From Mycolicibacterium aromaticivorans JS19b1 = JCM 16368 (GTDB lineage: Bacteria; Actinomycetota; Actinomycetes; Mycobacteriales; Mycobacteriaceae): a DNA stretch of 64,000 bases. The number at the start of each line of letters is the position of its first letter. Position 1 is the first letter of the stretch. A program made the translations under genes and the position numbers. Shown here one piece after another: positions 55,841 to 64,000 of this stretch. Location: NCBI RefSeq assembly GCF_000559085.1, contig NZ_JALN02000001.1:4464001-4528000 (forward strand), written 5' to 3'. The notes beneath the pieces are model-generated. The model saw only the letters and a list, made by a program, of their open reading frames with translations. It ran no database searches and had not been told where the DNA came from.

Positions 55841-56704
55841 ATGGCCGTCGTCGTGGTCACCGATTCGTCGGCTCGGCTTCGGGCCGATGATGTCCGCACC
55901 GGCGGTATCCACGTTGTGCCACTGCACATCTTGGTCGACGGCCGCGACCTTCGCGACGGCGTCGACGTGACCCCGGCCGATCTGTATCAACGCGGTCATG
56001 TGACGACCGCCGGCGCGACCCCCAGTGAACTGTCCGCGGCCTACCGGGGGGCATTGGAGGCCAGCGACGGTGCCGGAGTGGTGGCCGTGCACATCTCCGG
56101 TGAGCTCTCCAGCACGCTGGGGGCTGCCGAATACGCGGCCCGTGAGTTCGACGGTGCCGTACGGGTAGTGGATTCGAAGTCGACGGCGATGGGCACCGGT
56201 TTCGTCGCGCTGGCCGCTGCACGTGCTGCGCTGGCCGGAGCTGATCTGGAAACCGTTGCTGCCGAAGCGGAATCGGCCGTGCCCCGGGTGCGGGCCTACA
56301 TCGTCGTGCAGCGGCTGGACAACCTGCGCCGAAGCGGCCGGATCGGTACCGCGGCATCCTGGTTGGGCACCGCGCTCGCTCTCAAACCGCTGCTGCGCAT
56401 CGACGAACAGGGCCGGCTGGTGCTGGCCCAACGGGTACGCACGGCATCCAAGGCGCAGGCCGCGATGATCGAGCAGGTCCTCGAGGTGGTGGGTGAACGG
56501 CACGCTGCGCTCGCGGTCCACCACATCGACAATCCGGACGCCGCAGGAGAATTGGCCGCGACGTTGGCGTCGGCGCTACCCGGTTGCGGCGATGTGGTCG
56601 TGACCGACCTGGGTCCGGTGCTCGGCGTGCACGTCGGCGCCGGCGCGGTGGGAATCGCGGTCGCACTCGATCCCACCCCGCCGGATCGCCTCATGCCTGT
56701 TTGA
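55841..56704 (+). CDS. DegV family fatty-acid-binding protein
   Basis: 287-residue DegV protein. VVTDSSARLRADD at the start, TAGATPSELSAAYRGAL, HISGELSSTLGAA and VVDSKSTAMGTGFVALAAARAAL are family blocks that bind a fatty acid (Ser residues contact the carboxylate). In Firmicutes DegV (FakB) delivers fatty acid to a kinase; no FakA is seen here. It starts 3 bases after octT, which itself handles octanoate. Its end overlaps the convergent YceI gene by 14 bases. Confidence 0.9.
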   Translation: MAVVVVTDSSARLRADDVRTGGIHVVPLHILVDGRDLRDGVDVTPADLYQRGHVTTAGATPSELSAAYRGALEASDGAGVVAVHISGELSSTLGAAEYAAREFDGAVRVVDSKSTAMGTGFVALAAARAALAGADLETVAAEAESAVPRVRAYIVVQRLDNLRRSGRIGTAASWLGTALALKPLLRIDEQGRLVLAQRVRTASKAQAAMIEQVLEVVGERHAALAVHHIDNPDAAGELAATLASALPGCGDVVVTDLGPVLGVHVGAGAVGIAVALDPTPPDRLMPV

Positions 56705-57239
56705 GTGCCTCGATCTCCAGGGTGATGGCGACCTTGTCGCCGACAACCGCACCGCCGGTCTCCAACGGCATGTCGATGTCGATGCCGAAGTCCTTGCGGT
56801 TCAGCACCACTGACGCCTCGAACCCGGCGACTGCGCCGTGCCCCATGCCCGGATTCACGCCGTTGAACTGCACGGGCAGGCTGATCCGGCGAGTCACACC
56901 CTTGAGAGTGAAGTCGCCTTCGAGGCGGTAGGCATCCCCGTCGGGGACCACCGACGTCGAGGCGAACGTGGCGGTGGGGTACTGCTCGACGTCGAAGAAG
57001 TCGGGCGCCCGCAGGTGCGCGTCACGCTGCTCGTTGCCGGTGTAGACCGAGGAGACGCCGATCTCGGCGGTCACCGACGGTGTGCCGTCGGCCGCGACGG
57101 TGACGGCGCCGCTGAACGCACCGAAGGTCCCGCGGACCTTGCTGACAACGAGGTGGCGCACTGAGAAGCTGATCGACGAATGGACGGGGTCGATCGCCCA
57201 GGTTCCGGTGAGGTCGGTGGCCTGAACCGCTGCGGTCAT
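56691..57239 (-). CDS. YceI family polyisoprenoid-binding protein
   Basis: 182-residue lipocalin-like YceI protein, with TGTWAIDPVHSSISFSVRHLVVSKVRGTFGAFSG at the N-terminus and the later beta strands YRLEGDFTLKGVTRRISLPVQF. No signal peptide, so cytoplasmic, unlike E. coli YceI. It binds polyisoprenoid or other lipids in known relatives. ATG has AAGGAG 8 bases upstream. Convergent overlap of 14 bases with degV. Confidence 0.92.
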   Translation of the reverse strand: MTAAVQATDLTGTWAIDPVHSSISFSVRHLVVSKVRGTFGAFSGAVTVAADGTPSVTAEIGVSSVYTGNEQRDAHLRAPDFFDVEQYPTATFASTSVVPDGDAYRLEGDFTLKGVTRRISLPVQFNGVNPGMGHGAVAGFEASVVLNRKDFGIDIDMPLETGGAVVGDKVAITLEIEALKQA

Positions 57240-57329
57240 CGTGAGGTCTCCTTGATCGGCGGCGCCGTGCCCGGTGCCCGACGCCTCTCACGAAGTAACC
57301 GGACCGTGGTCCGCTTTAATTCCCTCGTG

Positions 57330-58388
57330 TCAGCTGGGCGCGAACCTGCCCGTGACAGGCGGCAGATCGGCCAGCGTCGCGATGCCGGGCCTGGCGGCGA
57401 CGACGGCGGGCACAGCGTTGGTGACCGGCAGCGCCGTGTAGATCATGCCCAGGCCCATGAAGCCCGGCTCCGGCCAGTTCTTCGGCGGCAGGCAGTGCAG
57501 CACCGTGCGCATGTTGGGCACCCCGTACACCTGGATGACATGACCGTGCTCGAGTGGCTTGGGCGGGACGACGTGACTACCCATGATCCAGTTGAACCCG
57601 ACGCTGACGACATTGCGGTCGCCCACCCAGCCACGGTGGTAGCCGTAGACACCGCCGACGGTGCCCTCCGGGATCGTCATGAAGCCGAGGTCGCTGTCGC
57701 CGGTGGCGGTGGTGAACGTGACGTCGAAGGTCATCCGGTCGAGCTTCGCGCCGATCGCGTCGGCCATCATCGCCGCGGACTCGGCGAACACCTCGCTTTC
57801 CACCCGCACACTTTCGGCCAGACCCTCGGTGTCGGGATCGCAGCCGAAGCCCATCGCGGATTGGGTGCCCGCCGACTCGTAGGTCGAACAGTCCACCGAC
57901 TCGGTGATGCGGATTTCGTCGACGCGCTCGCAGGCGCCGGAGAGCACCATGCCGACCATGTTCGTCATCCCAGGGTGCGCGCCGCTACCGAAGATCGTGG
58001 AATTGCCTTGCTCGCAAGCCTTTCGGATCCTGGCCAGATCCTCGGGCGACTGCTTGCCGCCGGTGATCCACGCCGCAGACGAGCACACGTTGACGCCGGC
58101 CTCCAACAGCCGCACCAACTCGTCCACGCTGGGCCACAACGGGTTGTAGCAGCAGGCGTCCGGCTTGGCCGCCAGCAGCGCATCGATGTCGTTGGTCGCG
58201 GTGACGCCGGTGGGTTCGGGCCAGCCGGACAACTCCGCGGCGTCGACGCCGAGCTTGTCTTCGCCGTGCGCATACACCCCGACCAGTTCCAGGTCCGGCC
58301 TGCTGATGATCGCGTGCAACGACCGGCGGCCGATGTTGCCGGTGGTCCACTGGATCACCCGGATGGGGCGGTCGGTGATGGCGGTCAT
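57330..58388 (-). CDS. NAD(P)H-dependent amine dehydrogenase/dihydrodipicolinate reductase-like protein
   Basis: 352-residue protein starting PIRVIQWTTGNIGRRSLHAI, a Rossmann fold of the dihydrodipicolinate reductase N-terminal-like family that includes 2,4-diaminopentanoate dehydrogenases. A Cys-rich SCSS-like segment (NVCSSAAWITGG), GSGAHPGMTNMVGMVLSGACERVDEI and a large C-terminal domain follow. ATG 58388 has GGGAGC about 6 bases upstream; 19 further codons upstream are unsupported. Many paralogs exist in mycobacteria with unknown substrates, some linked to steroid or amine metabolism. In M. tuberculosis eis lies hereabouts; it is absent here. Confidence 0.8.
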   Translation of the reverse strand: MTAITDRPIRVIQWTTGNIGRRSLHAIISRPDLELVGVYAHGEDKLGVDAAELSGWPEPTGVTATNDIDALLAAKPDACCYNPLWPSVDELVRLLEAGVNVCSSAAWITGGKQSPEDLARIRKACEQGNSTIFGSGAHPGMTNMVGMVLSGACERVDEIRITESVDCSTYESAGTQSAMGFGCDPDTEGLAESVRVESEVFAESAAMMADAIGAKLDRMTFDVTFTTATGDSDLGFMTIPEGTVGGVYGYHRGWVGDRNVVSVGFNWIMGSHVVPPKPLEHGHVIQVYGVPNMRTVLHCLPPKNWPEPGFMGLGMIYTALPVTNAVPAVVAARPGIATLADLPPVTGRFAPS

Positions 58389-58497
58389 GGGGGTGCTCCC
58401 TGGGTGGCGAGGTTCGGACGTGTACACAGTTCCGGATTCATCCACAGGTTCGCACCGCGCAGTCCCGCACAGCGGATCTCCAGTCGCCGTCGCGCCC

Positions 58498-58503
58498 TAC
58501 CGT
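58498..58503 (+). promoter_or_regulatory. -10 hexamer for leaderless comEA transcript
   Basis: TACCGT ends 6 bases before the comEA ATG at 58510; no ribosome site is present. Confidence 0.45.
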
Positions 58504-58509
58504 CGCGGC

Positions 58510-59313
58510 ATGCGAACCGATCAGCCGCTGGCCGGCCTGCAACGCCGCCTCCGAGGCGACCCGGCGGGTGAACCGACTGATGACGACGACGATGACGAGA
58601 TCCCAGTACCCAGCTGGATCCCGGACGGACGCGCCGATCGCGGCGCGAACTGGCTCGCCGCGATCCGCGCCGATCCTGGCCGTTCGGGCGGCATCGCCCT
58701 GGCGGTGATCGCCGTTGTCGCCGTGCTCATCACAGTGTTCGCCCTGATGCGTGACGACCCGCCACCGGTGGTGTCGGCCAAGCTGCCGCCGGTGGAGATG
58801 GTGTCCTCGGCCGCCGCGCGGCCCGGACCGGATCCCAACCAGCCTGTGGTGGTCAGCGTGGTCGGGCTCGTCACCAAGCCCGGGCTGGTGACCCTGGCCC
58901 CGGATGCCCGCATCGCCGACGCGGTGTCAGCCGCGGGCGGCGCGCTGAGCGGGGCCGACACGCTCGGGCTCAACCTGGCGCGCCATCTCACCGACGGGGA
59001 GCAGATCGTCGTCGGCATCAGCACCCCGGCCGGCCAGCCGACCGCGTTCGGCAGTTCGGTCAGCGGCACACCGCCCGCCGCGTCCGATCCGCCTGCTTCG
59101 CCGGGAAAGGGCGGGCCGACCGCGCCGGTGAACCTCAACACCGCCACCGTCGAGCAACTCGATGCGCTGCCGGGGGTGGGGCCGGTGACGGCCGCCGCGA
59201 TCGTGGCCTGGCGGGACGCCAATGGAAAGTTCGCCAGCGTCGACCAGCTCGGTGAGGTCGACGGCATCGGTCCGGCCCGGCTGGAGAAACTACGGGCGCT
59301 GGTCCGGGTGTGA
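58510..59313 (+). CDS. comEA: ComEA family helix-hairpin-helix DNA-binding protein
   Basis: 267-residue membrane-anchored DNA-binding protein. After an acidic N-terminus (Asp run at 24-29) a single membrane helix (GGIALAVIAVVAVLITVFAL, about 60-80) is followed by an SLBB-type domain (VVSVVGLVTKPGLVTLAPDARIADAV) and a C-terminal double helix-hairpin-helix NLNTATVEQLDALPGVGP. In competent bacteria ComEA binds incoming DNA; natural competence is not established in mycobacteria. GTGA overlap couples it to comEC. Confidence 0.92.
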   Translation: MRTDQPLAGLQRRLRGDPAGEPTDDDDDDEIPVPSWIPDGRADRGANWLAAIRADPGRSGGIALAVIAVVAVLITVFALMRDDPPPVVSAKLPPVEMVSSAAARPGPDPNQPVVVSVVGLVTKPGLVTLAPDARIADAVSAAGGALSGADTLGLNLARHLTDGEQIVVGISTPAGQPTAFGSSVSGTPPAASDPPASPGKGGPTAPVNLNTATVEQLDALPGVGPVTAAAIVAWRDANGKFASVDQLGEVDGIGPARLEKLRALVRV

Positions 59314-60842
59314 CGGACCTGGACGCCCGCCTCGATCTGCGGCTGGTGCCCGCGTCGCTGACGGCCTGGGCGGTCACGGCGGTGGCGATCACCTGGGCGG
59401 TGGGGCCGCTGCTGGCCGCGGCCTTCGCGAGCATCGGGATCGGCTGGGCTGCGCTGGCCCGGTGGCGCGGCGAACACGTACCCGTTTTTCGCACGGCCGG
59501 TGTCGCGGTGGTGGGCGCCGCGGTGGTAGGTGCCGGCTTCGCGTTGGCCGCGGCGATGCGCAGCGATGCGGCTCGCGAACACCCGATCGCGCAACGGTTC
59601 GGCGTGGTCGCGACGGTGACGGTGACACCGCGGGAGGAGCCCCGCCAGCTGGGCAGTGGACGACTGATGTTCCGTGCCGCGCTCTCGCAGTTCGACGGCG
59701 CCGAGATGACCGGCAGCGTGGTGGTTTTCGCTCAGGCGCAGGGTTTCGGTGAGTTGATGGCCGGCCAGCCGGTCCGCTTCACCGCCCGCATCAGCCGGCC
59801 GACCCGGCGCGACTTGACGGTTGCCGTGCTCAATGCGACCGGCCGGCCCACGGTGGGTCGGGCGTCGCCACTACAGCGGGCGGCCCGTGCGGTGCGTGAC
59901 CATTTCGCCCGTTCGGCCCGCGACGCGCTACCCGCTGATCAAGCTGCCGTTCTGCCGGGGCTGGTACTGGGCGACACGTCCGCTGTATCAGCAACCACCG
60001 CAACGGAATTCAAAACCGCCGGCCTGACCCACCTCACCGCGGTCTCCGGCGCAAACGTCACGATCGTCTGCGGCGCCGTGCTGTTGTCCGCGGGGCTCGT
60101 GGGTCCGCGCGCGGCGGTCGGGCTGGCGGCTGTCGCGCTGGTGGCGTTCGTCATCGTCGTGCAGCCCTCGGCCAGTGTGCTGCGCGCGGCGGTGATGGGT
60201 GCCATCGCATTGGTGGCCATCGTCAGCGCCCGCCGGCGGCAGGCGGTTCCGGTGTTGGCGGCGACCGTACTCGGATTGCTGATAGCGGCACCGCAACTGG
60301 CTGTCGATGCGGGCTTCGCGCTGTCGGTGTCCGCGACCGCCGCGCTCATCGTGCTGGCCCCCGGCTGGTCGGCTCGGCTGATCGCAGCGGGCTGGCCCAA
60401 ACCTCTGGCCGAGGCGTTGTGTATCGCGCTGGCGGCCCAATTGGTCACCGCACCGTTGGTGGCCGCGATATCAGGCAAGTTGAGCGTGATCGGTGTGCTC
60501 GCCAATCTGGCTGTCGCCGTGGTGATCCCGCCGATCACCGTGCTTGGAACAGCGGCCGCCGCACTGTGCTGGCTGCTGCCGCCGGCCGCCGGGCTGCTGA
60601 TCCGGTTCACCGGTCCCGAGCTGTGGTGGCTGCTGCGGGTCGCGTCCACCGCCGCGGAGGTTCCCGGCGCCGCGGTGAGCGTGCCGTCCGGACTCGGTGG
60701 CGTGCTGGCTGTCGCTGGGGCGTCGCTCGCCGCGCTGCTGGTGTGGCAATGCGTGAAGGTCGGTGTCAGCCGTTGTCGGCCGCACGTGAAACGATCATCA
60801 GGTGAGCGCGACGGTAGACGGTCTGCATCTGATCCTGGGTGA
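59310..60842 (+). CDS. comEC: ComEC/Rec2 family DNA-channel protein lacking the nuclease domain
   Basis: 510-residue polytopic membrane protein with the N-terminal DUF4131 region and the Competence domain ([37 protein letters not shown] and about ten hydrophobic segments). Classical ComEC is about 750 residues with a C-terminal metallo-beta-lactamase-like domain; here the protein stops after the channel, with a short basic tail. The frame then continues as overlap with holA (41 bases). Whether it moves DNA is unknown. Confidence 0.9.
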   Translation: MTDLDARLDLRLVPASLTAWAVTAVAITWAVGPLLAAAFASIGIGWAALARWRGEHVPVFRTAGVAVVGAAVVGAGFALAAAMRSDAAREHPIAQRFGVVATVTVTPREEPRQLGSGRLMFRAALSQFDGAEMTGSVVVFAQAQGFGELMAGQPVRFTARISRPTRRDLTVAVLNATGRPTVGRASPLQRAARAVRDHFARSARDALPADQAAVLPGLVLGDTSAVSATTATEFKTAGLTHLTAVSGANVTIVCGAVLLSAGLVGPRAAVGLAAVALVAFVIVVQPSASVLRAAVMGAIALVAIVSARRRQAVPVLAATVLGLLIAAPQLAVDAGFALSVSATAALIVLAPGWSARLIAAGWPKPLAEALCIALAAQLVTAPLVAAISGKLSVIGVLANLAVAVVIPPITVLGTAAAALCWLLPPAAGLLIRFTGPELWWLLRVASTAAEVPGAAVSVPSGLGGVLAVAGASLAALLVWQCVKVGVSRCRPHVKRSSGERDGRRSASDPG

Positions 60843-61776
60843 CGAGGAGTTACTGGTCGACCGCGCCATCGCCGAGGTGATGCGGCTGGCCCGCAATGCG
60901 TCCGGCGGCGCCGACGTTCCGGTGGACCGGTTGCGCGCGGGCGATGTGTCGGTCAACGAGCTCGCCGAACTGCTCAGCCCGTCGCTGTTCGCCGACGAGA
61001 GGGTGGTGGTGCTCGAGTCGGCCGCCGAGGCGGGCAAGGAGGCCGTCGAGCTGATCGCGACGGCGGCCGCCGACCTGCCGCCCGGCACCGTGCTGGCGGT
61101 CGCGCACTCCGGTGGTGGGCGCGCCAAAGCGCTCGCCGATCAGCTCAAGAAGCTCGGCGCGCAGGTGCATCCGTGCGCCAAGATCACCAAGGCTGCCGAG
61201 CGGGCCGACTTCGTCCGCGCCGAGTTCCGCAGACAGAAGGTCAAGGTCGACGAGGACACCGTCACCGCGCTGCTCGATGCCGTCGGCTCCGACATCCGGG
61301 AGCTCGCATCGGCGTGCTCACAGCTGGTCGCCGACACCGCCGGTCACGTCGACGCGATCGCGGTCCGGCGCTATCACAGCGGCAAAGCGGAGGTCTCCGG
61401 GTTCGATATCGCCGACAAGGCTGTGGTGGGCGACATCGCGGGCTCGGCCGAGGCCTTGCGGTGGGCGATGCTGCGCGGCGTCCCGCACGTCGTGCTGGCT
61501 GATGCCCTCGCCGAGGCGGTGCACACGATCGCGCGGGTGGGCCCGGTCTCCGGCGACCCGTACCGGTTGGCCTCAGAGCTGGGGATGCCGCCGTGGAAGA
61601 TCCAGAAGGCGCAAAAGCAGTCGCGGCGCTGGTCACGAGACAAGGTGGCGACGGCGATGCGGCTGGTCGCGGCGTTGAACGCCGACGTCAAGGGTGCCGC
61701 AGCCGACGCGGACTACGTACTGGAGGATGCGGTGCGCAAGGTGGCGCAACTGGCCGCCGGAAGCGGCCGGGACTGA
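60802..61776 (+). CDS. holA: DNA polymerase III subunit delta
   Basis: 324-residue clamp-loader delta subunit that opens the sliding clamp. [16 protein letters not shown] at the start replaces the Walker A motif, as in delta subunits; [24 protein letters not shown] and a C-terminal collar domain ([23 protein letters not shown]) follow. GTG 60802 lies 41 bases inside comEC, so initiation must occur within that gene. Convergent with rpsT, one base apart. Confidence 0.93.
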   Translation: MSATVDGLHLILGDEELLVDRAIAEVMRLARNASGGADVPVDRLRAGDVSVNELAELLSPSLFADERVVVLESAAEAGKEAVELIATAAADLPPGTVLAVAHSGGGRAKALADQLKKLGAQVHPCAKITKAAERADFVRAEFRRQKVKVDEDTVTALLDAVGSDIRELASACSQLVADTAGHVDAIAVRRYHSGKAEVSGFDIADKAVVGDIAGSAEALRWAMLRGVPHVVLADALAEAVHTIARVGPVSGDPYRLASELGMPPWKIQKAQKQSRRWSRDKVATAMRLVAALNADVKGAAADADYVLEDAVRKVAQLAAGSGRD

Positions 61777-61777
61777 A

Positions 61778-62038
61778 TCAGATCTTGTTGAAGGCCTGCG
61801 CCAGCGCGGACTTCTTGTTGGCCGCCTGGTTCTTGTGGATGACGCCCTTGCTGGCGGCCTTGTCCAGCTTGCGGCTGGTCGACACGAGCAGCTCGGCGGC
61901 CTTGTCCTTGTCGCCCTCAGCAGCGGCCGTCCGGAACCCGCGGATCGCGGTGTGCAGCGCACTCTTCACCGACTTGTTGCGCACCCGGCGCCGCTCGTTG
62001 GTGCGGATGCGCTTTTCCTGCGACTTGATGTTGGCCAC
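61778..62038 (-). CDS. rpsT: 30S ribosomal protein S20
   Basis: 86-residue helical S20: [29 protein letters not shown] at the N-terminus and [20 protein letters not shown] at the end. GTG start at 62038 with GAGGAA about 7 bases upstream. It is transcribed against its neighbours, the same odd orientation as in M. tuberculosis. The divergent gap 62039-62187 holds its promoter region and no gene. Confidence 0.97.
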   Translation of the reverse strand: MANIKSQEKRIRTNERRRVRNKSVKSALHTAIRGFRTAAAEGDKDKAAELLVSTSRKLDKAASKGVIHKNQAANKKSALAQAFNKI

Positions 62039-62187
62039 GCGTTAGTTCCTCGTCTTCAAGCTTGGGGTTCGTCAGTCTTGCCGGGGCCGTCAGGCCCTCG
62101 GGCAGCGACTGCTCAGAGTACCAGTGGTGGCCCTGAACTCACAAAATGGAGGTCACTGGCCTGCCGAAACGGTGAACGTGCGGCAGC

Positions 62188-63870
62188 ATGGGACACGTGA
62201 GCCTTCGAACCCTGCCTTCGGAAACAAACCGGTCGTCGCGCAATGGGTCGCGACAACCTCGGCGTCACGACCATATCTTCGGCGGTTACAACAACCTCGG
62301 CTCCTACGCCAAGGCCTTCGACGAGATGTTCGACAACCAGGGCAACGTCCGTGGGCCGTACAAGGGGATTTTCGCCGAACTCGCGCCGTCCGACGCCGAA
62401 GAACTCGAAGCCAGGGCCGAGGCGCTGGGCCGCGCGTTCATCGATCAGGGCATCACGTTCTCACTGTCCGGCCAAGAGCGGCCGTTCCCGCTCGACCTGG
62501 TGCCCCGGGTGATCTCCGCCGCCGAGTGGTCCCGGCTCGAACGGGGCATCACCCAACGGGTCAAGGCGCTGGAGATGTATCTCGACGATATCTACGGCGA
62601 TCAGGAAATCCTGCGTGACGGGGTCATCCCGCGCCGGCTGATCACCTCGTGCGAGCACTTCCACCGGCAGGCCGCCGGCATCAGCCCGCCCAACGGGGTG
62701 CGCATCCACGTCGCCGGCATCGACCTCGTTCGCGACGCCCAGGGCACCTTCCGGGTGCTCGAGGACAACCTGCGGTCCCCGTCGGGCGTCTCCTACGTCA
62801 TGGAGAACCGGCGCACCATGGCCCGGGTTTTCCCCAACCTGTTCGCCACCCACCGGGTGCGCGCGGTCGGCGACTACTCGTCGCACCTGCTGCGGGCGCT
62901 GCGCAACGCCGCGGCCACCAACGAGGCCGACCCGACGGTCGTCGTGCTCACCCCGGGGCCGTTCAACTCGGCGTACTTCGAGCACTCCCTGCTGGCCCGG
63001 CAGATGGGCGTGGAGCTGGTCGAGGGCCGCGACCTGTTCTGTCGCGACAACGTGGTCTACATGCGCACCACCGAAGGAGAGCGCCAGGTCGATGTCATCT
63101 ATCGCCGGATCGACGACGACTACCTCGACCCCATGCAGTTCCGTCCCGACTCGGTGCTCGGCGTGGCGGGTCTGCTGAATGCCGCGCGCGCAGGCAACGT
63201 GGTGATCTCCAGCGCGGTCGGCAACGGCGTCGGCGACGACAAGCTGGTCTACACCTACGTGCCGACGATCATCGAGTACTACCTCGGCGAGAAGCCGCTG
63301 TTGGCCAACGTCGACACGTTCCGCTGCTGGCTCGAGGAGGAATGCGAAGAAGTGCTCGACCGGGTCGACGAGCTGGTGATCAAACCGGTCGAAGGTTCGG
63401 GCGGGTACGGCATCGTGTTCGGCCCGGACGCGTCCGAGAAGGAGCTTGCGTCCATTCGCAAAAAAGTTGCCGCCGATCCGCGCGGCTGGATCGCGCAGCC
63501 CGTCGTCCAGCTGTCGACGGTGCCCACCAAGGTGGGCGACGCGTTGGCCCCGCGCCACGTCGATCTACGGCCCTTCGCGGTCAACGACGGTGAGGACGTC
63601 TGGGTGCTGCCCGGTGGACTGACCCGCACGGCGCTGATCGAGGGGTCGCTGGTGGTCAACTCCAGTCAGGGCGGCGGATCCAAGGACACCTGGGTGCTGG
63701 CCTCCAAGACGTCGGTGGCCGCCCGCGAACTCGGCGACGCGGAGGTGGTGCGCAAGATCCCCAAACCCGGCAAGGCAGCGGTCGCCGAGAAAGGTCCCGA
63801 GTCGTCCGGTCAGCAGCAACAAGGCCAACAGCAGCAGAGCCAGCAGCAGCAACAGCAGGTGATGCGCTGA
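62188..63870 (+). CDS. circularly permuted type 2 ATP-grasp protein
   Basis: 560-residue protein of the family that pairs with alpha-E and transglutaminase-like proteins. Blocks include [106 protein letters not shown] and [11 protein letters not shown]. The tail is Gln-rich (runs of Q interrupted by G and S). The ATG at 62188 has no clear ribosome site and about the first 30 residues look unconserved, so the true start may be downstream. Proposed role: peptide ligation or peptide tagging; not demonstrated. Confidence 0.85.
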   Translation: MGHVSLRTLPSETNRSSRNGSRQPRRHDHIFGGYNNLGSYAKAFDEMFDNQGNVRGPYKGIFAELAPSDAEELEARAEALGRAFIDQGITFSLSGQERPFPLDLVPRVISAAEWSRLERGITQRVKALEMYLDDIYGDQEILRDGVIPRRLITSCEHFHRQAAGISPPNGVRIHVAGIDLVRDAQGTFRVLEDNLRSPSGVSYVMENRRTMARVFPNLFATHRVRAVGDYSSHLLRALRNAAATNEADPTVVVLTPGPFNSAYFEHSLLARQMGVELVEGRDLFCRDNVVYMRTTEGERQVDVIYRRIDDDYLDPMQFRPDSVLGVAGLLNAARAGNVVISSAVGNGVGDDKLVYTYVPTIIEYYLGEKPLLANVDTFRCWLEEECEEVLDRVDELVIKPVEGSGGYGIVFGPDASEKELASIRKKVAADPRGWIAQPVVQLSTVPTKVGDALAPRHVDLRPFAVNDGEDVWVLPGGLTRTALIEGSLVVNSSQGGGSKDTWVLASKTSVAARELGDAEVVRKIPKPGKAAVAEKGPESSGQQQQGQQQQSQQQQQQVMR

Positions 63871-64000
63871 TGTTGGCCCGCAACGCCGAGGCGCTCTACT
63901 GGATCGGACGCTACGTCGAGCGCGCCGACGACATCGCCCGCATCCTCGATGTGACGGTGCATCAGCTGCTCGAGGACTCGAGCGTGGACCCCGACCAGAC
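63870..64000 (+). CDS. alpha-E domain-containing protein (5' part only)
   Basis: The first 43 residues read [20 protein letters not shown], then [16 protein letters not shown], the start of the alpha-helical alpha-E (DUF403) domain that accompanies circularly permuted ATP-grasp proteins. The ATG shares one base with the previous stop (TGATG), so the two are coupled. The rest lies beyond the window edge. Confidence 0.85.
   Translation, partial: MLARNAEALYWIGRYVERADDIARILDVTVHQLLEDSSVDPDQ

Noticed and set aside
56705..58509. Search for an eis acetyltransferase gene, expected here by comparison with M. tuberculosis
   Set aside because: Only YceI and the amine-dehydrogenase-like gene are present; no GNAT-type sequence was found on either strand.

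Overview
The window is GC-rich, fully colinear chromosomal DNA from a mycobacterium, most likely a non-tuberculous, fast-growing Mycolicibacterium-type species (genus inferred; species not identifiable from this sequence alone). The right two thirds follow the gene order I know from the M. tuberculosis Rv2455c to Rv2410c region: korA-korB-mobA, rpf, trans-acting enoyl reductase, valS-folC-DUF4233-ndk, rne, rplU-rpmA-obg-proB, nadE, proA, MoxR/VWA pair, nadD-rsfS-gpgP-octT, degV, comEA-comEC-holA, rpsT, ATP-grasp/alpha-E. No transposase, phage gene, CRISPR array, rRNA or tRNA was found.

Region 1 (1-13.7 kb) is a myo-inositol utilisation locus. A minus-strand operon reads iolC, an aldolase of the Cgl0158 type, iolB, iolD, iolE, iolG, an IolH-like TIM barrel, an SDR and a dienelactone hydrolase (cut by the window edge). 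Divergent from it is a GntR regulator (IolR type), and beyond that a plus-strand ABC importer (lipoprotein, permease, half-size ATPase) with a divergent hydroxypyruvate-isomerase-like gene. A 35-bp element is conserved in front of both iolC and the importer and overlaps a -35 box in each; its core fits the Corynebacterium IolR motif as I remember it. No iolA (methylmalonate semialdehyde dehydrogenase) lies in the window.

Region 2 (13.7-20.3 kb) holds a second, less familiar catabolic unit: a tightly overlapping minus-strand run PhyH-type Fe(II)/2-oxoglutarate dioxygenase, IolG-like dehydrogenase, IolE-like TIM barrel and another Gfo/Idh/MocA protein, divergent from a LacI regulator and a PfkB sugar kinase. 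I infer a pathway for an inositol derivative or stereoisomer; this is the best candidate for an undescribed system here.

Region 3 (20.6-31.2 kb) carries the CoA-dependent 2-oxoacid:ferredoxin oxidoreductase korAB, mobA, a 761-base AT-richer noncoding stretch with a CRP-like palindrome and several hairpins, two tandem resuscitation-promoting factor genes, a flavin monooxygenase, an S9 peptidase, the trans-acting enoyl reductase and a DUF937 protein.

Region 4 (31.2-51.9 kb) is housekeeping: tRNA charging, folate, nucleotide metabolism, RNase E with a long structured leader, ribosomal proteins L21/L27, Obg, proline synthesis (proB, proA), sirtuin, NAD synthetase, enoyl-CoA hydratase, ribokinase-like kinase and a MoxR/VWA pair. 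Region 5 (52-64 kb) has a secreted PE-PPE-domain hydrolase, NAD and ribosome-silencing genes coupled to methylglucose lipopolysaccharide genes (gpgP, octT), the competence-like comEA-comEC pair, holA, rpsT and the start of the ATP-grasp/alpha-E operon. Many genes show -10 hexamers 6-8 nt upstream of the start codon with no Shine-Dalgarno, the leaderless arrangement common in mycobacteria.
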